DNA of 64,000 bases from Oxytricha trifallax (GCA_000711775.1 ARYC01000529.1:1-64000), one strand, 5' to 3'. Counted from the stretch's first letter, positions 10,963 through 22,274 are shown. A program made the numbers and translations. The notes: a model not told the origin generated them from the letters alone.

Positions 10963-11539
10963 TCAAACTTATGAAAATTTTTGAGAATATTGCTAATAGC
11001 TCTGCTTGCTTTATGATTGACGAGCCTTACTACTTTGATATGATATACTACAACAGTGATGCATATATAAATGATAATACAAGCTGATCTGATGTCTATG
11101 GGTTAGAATATAAGAGGTCAAACTTCAAAAATTCTTAGTATTTCATGACAGTTTACAACAGCTTTCAAACCAACAGTTTAAGTCCCTATCTTGAAACATC
11201 GATTTTTGCCTAAGAGCTCTGACTTCAACTCTAATGATGTTTTCGATCCTCTGAAAGTTGATTAATGATGGTTTGGATGGGTTTGCCATGATTAGGTGAG
11301 AGTTGGGTAAGTTAAGTCAATTGGTCTTTGGTTTGAGAATAGACCTAAATTCTTAGCAATACTATGGTTATGAAGTCAAAAACCTCTCTAAAGTCAAACT
11401 TGTCATTTCTTACCCCCTCTAATCACAATACCTCCACAACACCTCCAATCAATGCAATAGAGTATAGCAATAACACATATAAGTGATAGAGTTCTATTTA
11501 AGGTGGTTTAGTCGAATTAGAGATGCTAAGTTGTAAGAA

Positions 11540-11810
11540 TCCACTCTAAGGTTGTATGGTTCCAGATGAAGATATCCTGAAGATATCTCTAGGTTGTATG
11601 GTTCCAGGAAGATATCCTGAAGATATCTCAAAAATTCATGCAAAAGTGTATTAAGAAATCGCTGAGTATGTTAATTGTTCTACATAAAGTTGTATAGCTG
11701 CATTAGAGACAAATTATGCAAGACTCAACCTTAGGTTGTAAGAATCCAAGTTGTACAGCTCCAGTTGTATGAATCCAGCTGTATGACTCCAGATTGTATA
11801 GTTCCAGGCC
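11540..11810. repeat. right-arm cluster of GGTTGTATGGTTCC and GAAGATATC repeats
   Basis: This is the mirror of 7,061-7,338: two GAAGATATCCTGAAGATATC blocks with GGTTGTATGGTTCCAG, then at 11,745-11,810 a run of GTTGTA(C/T)(A/G)..CCA units. The flanking stretches 10,963-11,540 and 11,810-12,400 hold no gene I can support. Confidence 0.8.
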
Positions 11811-12625
11811 TATTTAAGCCAGCGAATTTCATAATTTCATTATCATATTAAATTTTTCCGCAAATGTTGCAGTCAAAAATTCAAAGTTCTTGCCTCTTTG
11901 ATAATTTTCTGCTTCTATTAACGTTAAGAACTCCTTGCCAAAGCTTTTATAAATAGCCAATAATCTAACATGCTCCTTCTACTCGGGAGCATTAGGGTCC
12001 AGCCGCAGCCTATGGTTGGATACCCTGCATTCAAGAGTAAAGGTTAGTTTTTGAAAACCTTTTTGAAAAAATTTCTCTGCTTAACAGAATTGTGCACTTT
12101 AAGCTATTTTTTGCATTCAAATTGCTAAGGCTTAGACCTTCTATGATTAGTTGATAATAAAACAAGTTCTACTACACAAAGCGCTTATGGTTAAACAGCA
12201 ACTCATAGTTAAAGACTCTTGATATAAAATCTAGAAAATTGTATAAGAATTTTAAGCAATTATTTTGCTTTATATGATTTTTAGCTAAAGGCTCGATACT
12301 ATTTGGCAATAGCTTAAGCTTCTTTCAAGCAATACCCAAAAGCATATATAAAGCTAACACACCTATTTTACCTCGTTGAGCATTGGTTATAACCAATACT
12401 TATAGTTAGCCTTCCCACTATTTAAGTGTTTAAGAGTTTTAAATAAGATCAGTGATTTATGGAAATCCAATCTCTAGAATTTGCAGTAAATTTAAAATGA
12501 AAATCTTTGAGTTGCTCAAATCAAAACCAAGTAATCTTAATCACTGCTTGCCTTCGACTTGAATATTGAAATGGTTGGTAGTGATACAAACCTACTTAAG
12601 CGAGACGTTGTAAAATTAATTTAGG

Positions 12626-12943
12626 ATGAGTTTCGGGTGGTCACTAAAAGATATTGGAAGCTTTTTTTCGATCGGATTGAGGGGTAAGGAGGCTTAAAAT
12701 ATATTGGAAGATTTTACTCGTTCTTACTCGGAGATCCCTCTCACTAGTGGGTACTGGAAGACGCTAGCTGAGCAGTAGCCAACCTTCACATCTTTGAATC
12801 AATTGATATTGGAAGCTTTGATTCACTGGTGTGTACCAAGGGGAAGCACGAAGAAACTCATCCTGACTTGTTTAATAATTTAAAAAATGGTAAGTTTTTA
12901 GGAGCGAGAGAATGACAGAAATCAGAGGAATCAATAACAGTGA
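12626..12943 (+). CDS. conserved ORF zone in right arm, unknown product
   Basis: This is the mirror of 5,918-6,262, here 105 codons (MSFGWSLKDIGSFFSIGL to QRNQQQ, TGA 12,941-12,943). The alternative frame runs from upstream (NIEMVGSDTNLLKRDVV, then KLIQDEFRVVTKRYWKL) through one TGA to HEETHPDLFNNLKNGKF. No domain is recognised. Low counts of substitutions between arms do not decide the frame. Confidence 0.4.
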
Positions 12944-13603
12944 TAATTATCAGAAGTCAAATCAAAGTATTAATCTCTAAAGGCTAAGTATTTTTTAATC
13001 TTTTTTTATAGAATTTAGAATGAAAATGAAAATGCGCGCATTCAGTAAGAGAACTCTAATGATAAAGTCAAATCAAATTTTCATATTTATTTTAATTGTT
13101 TTTATAGGTATGATTTAGTTTTAAGATCAAGGAAAAGTTTATTTAAATGCAAACTTTCTAATTCACTTTATAAAAACTCCAATAATCTTAGTGAAATCAT
13201 TTTCAGAACAGGAAAAATACTTAGCTAGTGTGCTCTAATTAGGTTTTAAGAATAGTTTTGAGTCTAATAATAACTGGGAATGTGCTAGGTTTAGGGAATT
13301 AGAGTGCTTGTTTATTTATTGATTTTTGAGTAATTAAATTGTAGTGATAGCTTTAAATCAGAGAGAGGTTTTTATTTAGAGTTAAAGCATTGCTTTTAAA
13401 TTATAACAACACTTGAAATTAAAAAAGCTATTACAAATCACTCTTACAGTGTAATTGCTATTTTAGTTAATAAGGGTATTTTAGGTTTAACTTAATGTAA
13501 AATAAATTAGCGCTTTAAAGCATTATTAGGAAATACTAGGGTATTTAACAAAGTGTAGAGTGTTACAGTTTATAAACTTTTAATAATTATCTATTAATGC
13601 TAA

Positions 13604-14556
13604 TCACACAGCGAAATTTACTGCTCCAACAAATTCTTAGGGTTCTGGCATTTCTTGAGATGTCAACTGCTTTCTAACTTCTTCATCATACTTATTTATA
13701 GTCTTCCTGTATTCCCTTGATTTAACTATAAATTGCGCGTTAGCAATAGTTTGATTTAAATTCCTTACTCAACTTGAATTAGACTGTCATTATCAAAGCT
13801 GAAGAACCAACCATCAGAAGAATCTTCAGGATCAAGAAGTATATACACTTAGTGCATGTATGGGTCTTCCTTCTTGAATGGATAAATCCATACGTTGTGA
13901 TATCCTCACCACTTATAGGTTACTGCAACAACTGGTTCGTTCTCTGCAACCTCCAAATTTACAACATTCTTGAAGCCTCTTTGCGGATCAACTTAAAACT
14001 TGAATGTGCGCTTGAATCGCTCGTCGATCACCTACACTTTGCGAATGCATCAACATTGCTAAATTACTTGCCTGATATATTTCTAAGATGTATCCACCAG
14101 GTGCTTTAGATGAATGAATGAAAGTGAAGCAGTGCTGCTTCGTAGTTTTGCTTGACTTCATTCTTTGATATAATTATTGATTATAAAATAATAACTTATT
14201 AATAATAAAGCATCAATTGCGAGGTTGCATAAACCTCTTTGCATATTATATTGCTTAACAGTTGCAATTAATCAAACATAATAATTCTAAGCTTGTTCAA
14301 GCTTGCAATACATTGCTCAACCCATCTCTTATGTTTAAGCAGGTCTGTACCTGAAGTTCATGATTTCGATCACAAATAATATTAGCTCTTAGTTGTCACC
14401 CAGGAATAGACCTTAGATTTATATGGTTCTGATAGTGTGAAAGTCAAGCTGAATGCCAAACACGATTGTGTATTGCTCAAGTGACTGATCCATGATTTGT
14501 ATCACTTAAGTTCCAGTTAGAACTTATCCTCGCGAAACTGTTATGAATGAGCGCTG
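13604..14556 (-). pseudogene. multi-exon element gene of unknown function (right arm copy)
   Basis: This is the mirror of 4,369-5,324. Stop TGA is at 13,606-13,604 and the shared in-frame TGA at 13,908-13,906. The ATG of the left arm is replaced by CCA (AATCCAGCGC), and small indels near 14,110-14,180 and in the last exon (a 2-base loss after AAATCAAGGG) disturb the frame. The conserved core (VIDERFKRTFKF to the third intron) is nearly identical to the left arm. In the last exon most changes are silent (ACT/ACA, TCG/TCT, CAA/TAA). I treat it as a decayed copy. Confidence 0.6.
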
Positions 14557-14733
14557 GATTAGCAAGTTTGATAATTAATAATATTAACATAATATAATAG
14601 TCTTAAGAAAGCTGAATATTAAGCTTAATATAAGCATGTAGTTATAAGATTAATTTATTCTATCAATGAAAATCTTGAATTATAGTATATGCTATTAAAC
14701 TTAGTTATTATATTAAATAGTTCTAATTTAAAA

Positions 14734-16880
14734 ATGAAAGCAGCTCTAAAATCAAATCTCCTTAGTGAGCAATCTGAAAAACTATCGCAATCTTTGCAAG
14801 AGCTATCGCAACACTCGATCGTCAGCGACGATCATCTAAGCCAGCATTTATTTCAAAACATCAAGCAAAGTTGAATCAAGGTTTAAGATAAGCAAATTAC
14901 AAAGTGGGGACCTGTGATTTTAGGAAAGAATTTCGTGCAAGTGGTTGCTCCTGCAAAATATTCATACAATACAGGAACTCTGCTCAACTCTGGTGAGATT
15001 CCTACTCAAGTGGGTTCCTTACAAGGAGGGTTAATCATATAGATGCCATTAGAAGGAATCGATGCATATTTGAAAGACATGATAGATTTGAAGAGTATGC
15101 ATAGCGACGATTCACTCTGCTAATACCTTGAGCAGTTCTTAAATAATTTTCGCAAATCAAAGTTGGTAAGTAGAATAATCTAAAATCTAAGAATCACTCT
15201 AATCCAAATAATATTTAGATATCTGGATCTACTAAAGATAAGCAATCAACGCAGTTGATTCAAACTGGATTTCTATCTCTGATTTAAATTCAAGCCAGCT
15301 AAACTCTAATCGTCTTTAAGAAAACAATCCCTATTTAAAGCCTCGAGAAGCAAAGCTTGCACATAAGCGACTTGAGATAGTAAAATGTAAATGGAAGATT
15401 AGTTGAAGCCAAAGTAAATTTCTAAGAAGTTGCGAGTGACAGCAGAGTTTGTATCAAGAACTGTTGAGAAGTTTAAGCATGAATTAAGAACTTAAGTATT
15501 GCCTCCTTAAGAACCTAAAAAATCTGGCAAGAGGAGGGAGAGAAATAATGAGCAGCTGGTTGCTGCAGTTGGCGAATGCATTGAGGAAGTTGGGATTTAT
15601 CAATGCACTGGAAGAAATATACATAATAGATTGCAAGAAATGAAAACGAGTTCGCCATTATAGTATACATTCAAAGTGCCTTGCATCTCAACGATTCATA
15701 AAATTCTCAAGGAGTAGTTTCATTTGAAGTTTGGTAAGACAGAAGCAGCGAATATCAAATATAGAGATCCTGCTTATAATAGCAAGCGCTTATGGGTGAG
15801 TCGACTGCAATCATAGTTCTTAAGTGAAGATGCAGTAATCATATCAGTTGATGAAAGTAATTTCAGATCCGACTACTTACCTCCTAAATAGTGGTCACTA
15901 AATCAAAAGAGTATTCTTGGCAAGAGGAGTGAGAGAGATACTAAACTCATCACAACCAAGAATCGCAGTAAAATCATCGCAGGCGATAAGGAGTTGTAGT
16001 ATGGAGAGATGCTGCTTGGCAAGCAGTTGAATGATAAATAATTTTAGGAATCATCAAATGAATCGGATGCAGTTTCATTTATAAGATCAAGAAATTTGCC
16101 TGCTTAAAATACTACTCAAAGCATTAAGCTTTAAGCAGCTGCTAATGCTTCGTTATCATCCAATCATCATTCACTATTGTAGACTAAAGCAAAACCAATT
16201 TCAAAATCTCATTCTAGTAATAGTAGTTTGACCAAGTTTGCAAAGCAATCTAATTTTTAGAAATCAGAGAAATCATCAAGCAGTTTCTAAAGTAAGCGAT
16301 TTGATCACATTTTTTATTGGATTATTTTTAGAAGTCAATTCTTATGCAAACTCCACCTCGTTAGAATTTGTAAGCTAAGCAGAAGCTGAATAAAAATTTA
16401 TCTCCTATTCCTGAAGTGGAAGACAGTGCCCAAAACTAATCGAGTACTCTGAAGAAGTTCAGAAATTTGAAGTTGCAGAGCACTGTCAAGAAAGTCACTT
16501 CGGATGATGAACAGATTAAACGAATTCATTCAGGGCTCACGCCATTGATCGACCGAGTATCAAAACTAAAGTTGCAATCGACTTTGAAGAAATCAAGCAG
16601 GTCTTTGTTAAGTTAGAGATAGAGAGAAGTGATTCAGCTAACTCCTAGAAAGCTATCGCTCTCAGTATTAAGCAGCTCGAATATAGATGAGAGTAAGTAC
16701 AAGAAGTTGAATTTGAAAGTTGATGGTTGTTGCATTATGAAAGTCTATGATATGTTGGTTCTATTCTTGACTTTGATAAACTATCCTATTGAACTGAGTT
16801 GGAGCGATTACTTATCTTTGATAGCATTAAGAGCTAGAGAGATGAAAGTCTAAAAGTAATCTCTGGAAATTATAGGATGA
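14734..16880 (+). pseudogene. Tc1/mariner-type transposase, N-terminal and insertion part (right arm copy, frameshifted)
   Basis: This is the mirror copy of the left-arm gene. The ATG is at 14,734, the shared in-frame TGA at 14,872-14,874, and the 53-nt intron at 15,166-15,218 (GTAAGTAG to ATATTTAG). The long frame from 15,385 to 16,291 contains no TGA in about 300 codons but many TAA/TAG. The first catalytic Asp is codon 15,850-15,852 in ISVDESNF. A one-base deletion near 15,282 and an extra T just before the 40-nt intron (16,292-16,331) break frames that are continuous in the left arm. After the intron a Lys/Ser-rich stretch follows, then a hydrophobic segment (YDMLVLFLTL) up to TGA 16,878-16,880. 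It is probably inactive as it stands. Confidence 0.8.
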
Positions 16881-16884
16881 TTTC

Positions 16885-17133
16885 AACTCCTATGCTAGAT
16901 GAAGATACCCTGAAGATATCTCTTGGATTGGATGGTTCTGCTCTATGATTGCATGAATCCGCGCTAAGGTTGTATGGATCCATGTTGTATGATTCCAGGT
17001 TGTATGGATCCAAGTTGTATCAATCCAAGTTGTATGGATCTGAACTTACATTACAGGATTCAGCACTCAGGTTGTATGGTCTCCAGATGAAGATACCCTG
17101 AAGATATCTCATGGTTGCATGGTTCCAGATTCC
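16885..17133. repeat. array of short repeats in right arm (mirror of 1,796-2,036)
   Basis: A GAAGATACCCTGAAGATATC block is followed by repeated GTTGTATGGATCCA-type units and a second GAAGATA..GAAGATATC block ending near 17,110. The array separates the two supported transposase segments. It could be an intron, a later insertion or, less likely, a coding linker; no GT-AG pair that keeps the frame on both sides was found by eye. Confidence 0.85.
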
Positions 17134-17244
17134 ACAAAATCAACATATCTAACTTTAGACTCCAAATCATTATGCATACTATCATCAGACTATTATCATG
17201 ACAACTCTGCTATCGTTCTCAAATTTATTCAACCTCTCTTATAG

Positions 17245-17923
17245 GTGACCTATAACCAAATCAGAGCCAACTTGAAGAATCAAAGGATGGTATCAAACCC
17301 ATAGCATTGTTGTCAGATCAAAGCCAGCTTAATTTAAACTATAAACCAATCTCACAATATCAAAAGGAAATGCTTGCCAATTTAGGTGATTATGGTTTAA
17401 AAGCTAGGCAGTTGTCTATTGAAAAATAAATAATGAAGAGATAGCAATACTCTATGAGTCTGATAGCTGCAATTGCGGTTGATAGAGTGGTATCGACTCA
17501 AATAATTGAAGGAGGATTCGATTCAGTACTATTCGAAAACTTTATCTATCAGACGCTAAGAAGTATAAGAACTGACAAAGATTTATGCAATAAGAAGGTG
17601 GTGCTCTTGATGGATAATGCGATAATTCATAAATATTCAGAGATGCTTGCGACTGCTCGTCGCTTCAAAGTCAATGTTCTTTTCAACGCAGAATACTCGC
17701 CCTGGCTCAACCCAATCGAATAGTTGTTTGCATACATAAAAAAGAACCTCAAGCAGCAGAACATCATTAGCAAGTAAGCATATTGCTCTTTAAAAATTAT
17801 AGAGTGCAGCTTGTCAAGCGAATCCAAGAGATAATCAAAAATATGAGCGAGGATGATGTTAGAGGACTCTGGGCATTCAGCATAAAAAAGTGGATACATA
17901 CTCTGAGGTATGGCTTTGTTTGA
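17245..17923 (+). CDS. Tc1/mariner-type transposase, C-terminal catalytic part (right arm copy)
   Basis: Reading openly from a TTATAG acceptor-like site, this gives a segment with YSMSLIAAIAVDRVVSTQII, then the second catalytic Asp (codon 17,613-17,615, LLMDNAIIHK) and the final Glu (17,718-17,720, SPWLNPIEQLF). There are exactly 34 residues between them, the Tc1 DD34E spacing. A 29-nt intron (17,774-17,802, GTAAGCAT to ATTATAG) leads to a tail KVQLVKRIQEIIKNMSEDD ending LRYGFV and TGA 17,921-17,923. No in-frame TGA occurs before the end, Trp uses TGG, and several Gln are TAA/TAG. This segment is the best single piece of evidence for the genetic code of the window. Confidence 0.9.
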
Positions 17924-18289
17924 GATTCTACTCAAAACTTAGAATTGCACCTCAAAATTAAAATTCTATAAGTGCATATAATTATGCATCATACATACAA
18001 CGCAAAAACAATATGTGCTAATATAAAGCTACTAAAACTTCATAATAATCAATGCAAATATTTATGGGGATCCCTTGAATTCGCAGTTCTTACAAGTCTT
18101 CTCAGATATTTATGAATTCTTGGCAAGTATCATCCAATTCCACATGACTACACTCTGAATAGCAATTTTCTATCACCTCAGAGTGAAATTTAGAGGAGTT
18201 GAGCAACTTTGGCTATAGATATAAAAAACTCGCTTTAAATACAACTATTTCAAGAATTGCATAATTATGCGAGGGAGGAGATAAACTAA

Positions 18290-18892
18290 GCATCAGACTT
18301 TTCGAATTCTTGAGAATGCAGTGAAAATCTAGCAAATTTCCAACTTCTGCTCAATTGTTTTGATCAGTATCCTTTTATAGACAGTGCTGCAATCAAGAAC
18401 TCTAAAACCTCGCAATTTTTGACAGCATTGACCAATATAAGAGATTTTCAAGATTTTTGACATCTCTGCTCAAAATGGGATTTTGGTCACCATAATTTTG
18501 CGAAAAGTGACTAAAAATGCAAGATTCAGACTAAAGACCTTGATTTTTCGAAAATCTGACCAACCTTCCCTAAAATGGTCATTGCAACAACAAATCTCAC
18601 TTTTGACACCTAATTTTGACAATTTGGCTGTTCAATGCATTTTGACCACTTTATGGCCATTCTACAAATATATGACAGACATAAACAAAGACATATCAAT
18701 CTTAGTCAAAAACAGAAAATTTGGCCATTTCGGCAATAAATCTCTACTTTGGTCATTTAAGATAGCATAATCAAAATAAAAGTCGATTTTGACTACAAAT
18801 ATATGTAAAAATGACCACTTTGTAAAAAAATAAAGCATTTTAACCACTTTTCTAAAATAAGACTAATCACACATAACATCAGCAGTAAATAT
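18290..18892. repeat. right tip of palindrome: mirror of the TGGTCA-rich terminal region
   Basis: This is the reverse complement of bases 1-600, with the same TGACCA/GGTCA motif cluster and the CATCAGCAGTAAAT end. Beyond it lies an alternating AT tract (18,888-18,900), which would offer the TA target expected of Tc1/mariner elements. No ORF here is well supported; long open frames read through it in several frames. Confidence 0.6.
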
Positions 18893-19703
18893 ATATATAA
18901 TTAATTTTACATTTTAATTTTCACAATTCCCCGATTCGAATGTATTTTATCAATATTAATTTAATGCATATATTTACATAAATTAATTAATAATATTACT
19001 AACACAATTTGTTTCAGAATTTTTATCTCAAGCTCGAACTGTAGTATTGCCAAAATAGTGGCAGTTAGGTTTTTTCTGTTCACATTTTTTTAAGAATTTT
19101 TGGGGTTTATGTTTACAGTAGATATTGTCGAAGATGTAGTTGAAGATGTGGTAGAAGAAGTAGAATTTTAATGACATATATATAATTTAAATTAAAAATA
19201 AGACTCTAGACAAATAGTAGAAAGACTGATGTTAAAGATTCATTTTATTTAGGTTTCAATACACCAGATTTAGGTAGTAATAAATCAATTTTCTAATTAT
19301 AAATTAATATTCAAATCTGATATTGTAATAATACAGTTAATTTTAAATCATGCTATTATTGTGTATTTACAATGTCTAATATTTTTTTATTTGTGCCACA
19401 TATCTAGTAACATTATTAAGCGAGTATAATCAAAATGTGGAGACTGTTAAATTAAAATCAAAAATGCAAACTAGTTGAAATATGATCAGAGCAAATTTGA
19501 TTAATATGATTCAAACAGCCATTAGTTTAAATGCTTTTTATAAATTTATATATTATGCTTTAATTAATTAATCAAACATGAAAAATGGAATTTTTGTTTA
19601 TTTAATGTTTTCCAATTCATTTCTATTTTAGGGCAGTGACTATATCCTCTCTTGTGATTACTTTCATAGAATCTTTTTCTTGAGTATTTTAAAGTAAAAA
19701 ATT

Positions 19704-19752
19704 GAGATATCTTCAGGATATCTTCCTTGAGCTATCTTCAGGGTATCTTCCT
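19704..19752. repeat. GATATCTTC repeat block in left arm of the 1-kb palindrome
   Basis: GAGATATCTTCAGGATATCT then TCCTTGAGCTATCTTCAGGG form two paired GATATCTTC/GCTATCTTC units, the same family as in the 18.9-kb palindrome. Confidence 0.85.
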
Positions 19753-20102
19753 AAAAAAAAATAAAAAAATTAAATTTTACATGAATTAGTAACAGCAACA
19801 GCAGCAATAGTAACAATAACAGTAAAATTAGCAGTAATAACAATAATATTAGCAATAATTATTCCTCAACTGAAATTTTAAAGAATTTCAGAAATTTAAA
19901 ATCATTGATTTAATTTTCATATTCATCTTCATCTTCATCATTTTCTTCACTATCATTTGCTCTCAAAACAAGAATAAGAAAAATTGGATTTTTTTGCAAA
20001 AAATCCTTGAGCAATAATTATTGCAAATATTATTGTTATTGTTACTATTGCTGCTGTTGCTATTACTAATTCATGTAAATTTAATTTTTTTAATTTTTTT
20101 TA

Positions 20103-20150
20103 GGAAGATACCCTGAAGATAGCTCAAGGAAGATATCCTAAAGATATCTC
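20103..20150. repeat. GAAGATATC repeat block in right arm of the 1-kb palindrome
   Basis: This is the mirror of 19,704-19,752: GGAAGATACCCTGAAGATAG then GGAAGATATCCTAAAGATAT. Confidence 0.85.
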
Positions 20151-20439
20151 AATTTTTTACTTTAAATACTCAAAAAAGATGCTATGAAAGTAATCACAAG
20201 AGAGGATATAGTCACTGCCCTAAAATAGAAATGAATTGGAAAACATAAAATAAACAAAAATTCCATTTTTCACGTTTGATTAATTAATTAAAGCATAATA
20301 AATAAATTTATAAAAAGCATTTAAACTAATGGCTGTTTGAATCATATTAATCAATTTGCTCTGATCATATTTCAACTAGTTTGCATTTTTGATTTTAATT
20401 TAACAGTCTCCACATTTTGATTATACTCGCTTAATAATG

Positions 20440-22274
20440 ACCCCATTAAATAATTAAAAAAACTTTTTTAAAGCAATTGTCAACCAAGCTGATTAATTAA
20501 ATAAACATGCTACAATTTCAGAAAAACTATAACACAACAAATGTGATTTTTTAGTTTAGAAAAAATTAAATTAAATGCATGATATTAATATGAATACAAT
20601 TCATGCACTCTATATTATTGAACAACTACAATCTATGATTGAAGGGATTAGTTATACTCTTATAACAACTTATACTATTATTAAGATAAAATCAAACAGA
20701 ATTAGAAAATCTAATAAAATGTGTGTTAAGTTTTGTGCTGCTAAATACTCAAACAATTTTAATTCAATTATGATTTGATTTATATATTAATAATTGCATA
20801 ACTGTAAAGTATTATGACATAATTCATGTCTCTACCTATTTTGATGCTGTTAATTATTATTTAAATGCTACAAAAATGATTCAACTGATTAATTATATTG
20901 AAAAATTGAAAATAAATGGAAACTATGTAGGTACAATTAATAAATTCATTATTTTTATTGAATTACTGATAAAAAAGTATAAATGTTTAAATAATTGTTA
21001 TATCATTTTTATAATGTTAGCTGCTCTTTAATTGTTTAATTAATTTTTAAATCTATTTCAAGGTAATTGAAATCCCAAAGAATAGAAATGTGTTACTAAA
21101 TAAATAGAAAATCATTGATATCGAATGAAAGAATTATATTTGATTGTGGCTTTATAGGGATGCAACTATCTATTATTAAGTAATAATTAAAGATATAACA
21201 TAAATTCGAGTATTTATGTTAACAGTATCCAATAAATTATAAACTTCAAAAATCTGTTCTTTTATATAGTAGAATTATTAATTCTAAAACCTTTTTATTC
21301 AATTTATCAAAATTTAGTTAAATACACTTATCTTTAGCTAGCTCATCTTTTGTTCAAGTATTTGAGATTTTTTACTTTTTTGATAACCTCATTGTTAAAA
21401 TCATTCTTAGTCTCATTCAAGTCTAATATCTTGATTAATTAATTTGGTAGCCGGACAACTTTTTAAATAATTGTCAGCCCAGACAGTCTTTGAAATTATT
21501 GACTAGCGAAGCTTCTATATTTATTAAAATTCTTTTGGATTTCTGTCAATCTCATCAAGAATTATAACATTATTCTAAGTATTCCTATTAAATATAAAGG
21601 GTCTTTCAATATCATACAAGATATTAAAATAGGTGCCCTAAAAGGCATATGCACTATAACTATAAACAAAAGGAATTTACAATACTTAAAAGGAAATAAA
21701 AAGTCTATAATAAAATAAAAAAGACAACAAAAACATTATAATCAAATAATAAATTTCATTTAATTGAAAATGATACTACTTATAATCATTCGAAACAATT
21801 TATTGCCTTGCAATTATTAAGATGGTTTTCAGGCGATGAAAATGGATGAAATTTAAATCTTGCTTAAAAATTAAATATTAAAAATAGAAAATACAAGAAT
21901 AGTTAAAGCCAAATACAACCTACTTGGTTTATATGAACTGTATATTAGCATTTCTGACGCTAAAATGAAGATATTTATATTTCACATGATAAGATTAATT
22001 TAGATTAATTAAGATATTAAATTTTCAAAAAAGATTTATCTTTGATTTCGTGTCCAATTTTTTTTAAGATGTTATTATATTGGTACATTTATTCAGTATT
22101 ATTTCAGTATTTACCAGATACTATATAATAATCAAATTTTTAATTTAGAATTAAATTATAATCAAAATAATGTAAAAATTGGTGAAAAATAAAATCAAAT
22201 GCAAAAACAAAACCCATTAGCTAAATATATATAGGAGAGATAATCTATTTATACAAAAGCTTAATTACTATATT
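20440..22274. other. AT-rich stretch, no supported gene
   Basis: This is very A+T-rich with short homopolymers. A frame at 20,575-20,778 (MHDINMNTIHALYI...) is closed by TGA but has no family signal or composition contrast, so I leave it unannotated. Confidence 0.5.

Larger units (their letters stand above)
1..18892. mobile_element. 18.9-kb imperfect palindrome carrying two inverted copies of a Tc1/mariner-type element
   Basis: The left arm (1-9,419) is the reverse complement of the right arm (9,454-18,892). For example, the ATTTACTGCTGATG-type sequence at 6-19 is matched by CATCAGCAGTAAAT at 18,877-18,890, and the strings flanking the centre (TTTAAAGCA at 9,411-9,419, TGCTTTAAA at 9,454-9,462) are mirror images. 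Paired coordinates sum to about 18,873 at the centre and 18,896 at the tips, so only small net indels separate the arms over 9 kb, although some blocks (about 6,300-6,700 against 12,080-12,560, and 850-960 against 17,990-18,180) no longer align well. Each arm encodes a transposase transcribed toward its tip and an oppositely oriented unknown gene. It may be a transposon with giant terminal inverted repeats or two elements fused head to head. The outer left boundary is not visible. Confidence 0.93.
19411..20439. mobile_element. 1.03-kb palindromic (foldback, MITE-like) element
   Basis: The arms, about 19,411-19,863 and 20,000-20,439, are inverted repeats. The tip CATTATTAAGCGAGTATAAT faces ATTATACTCGCTTAATAATG, and paired coordinates sum to 39,850. 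The spacer of roughly 140 bp (about 19,865-20,000) is TTCATCTTCATC-rich on one side and has no coding signal. Each arm carries a GATATCTTC repeat block and an AGCAGCAATAGTAACAAT triplet-like tract, both of which also occur in the large palindrome. The tips contain TTAA next to TTATTAA. No flanking direct repeat is evident beyond the arms. Confidence 0.88.

Noticed and set aside
17627-17935. Minus-strand ORF of 102 codons inside the right transposase
   Set aside because: It is antisense to the catalytic DD34E exon and has no independent support.
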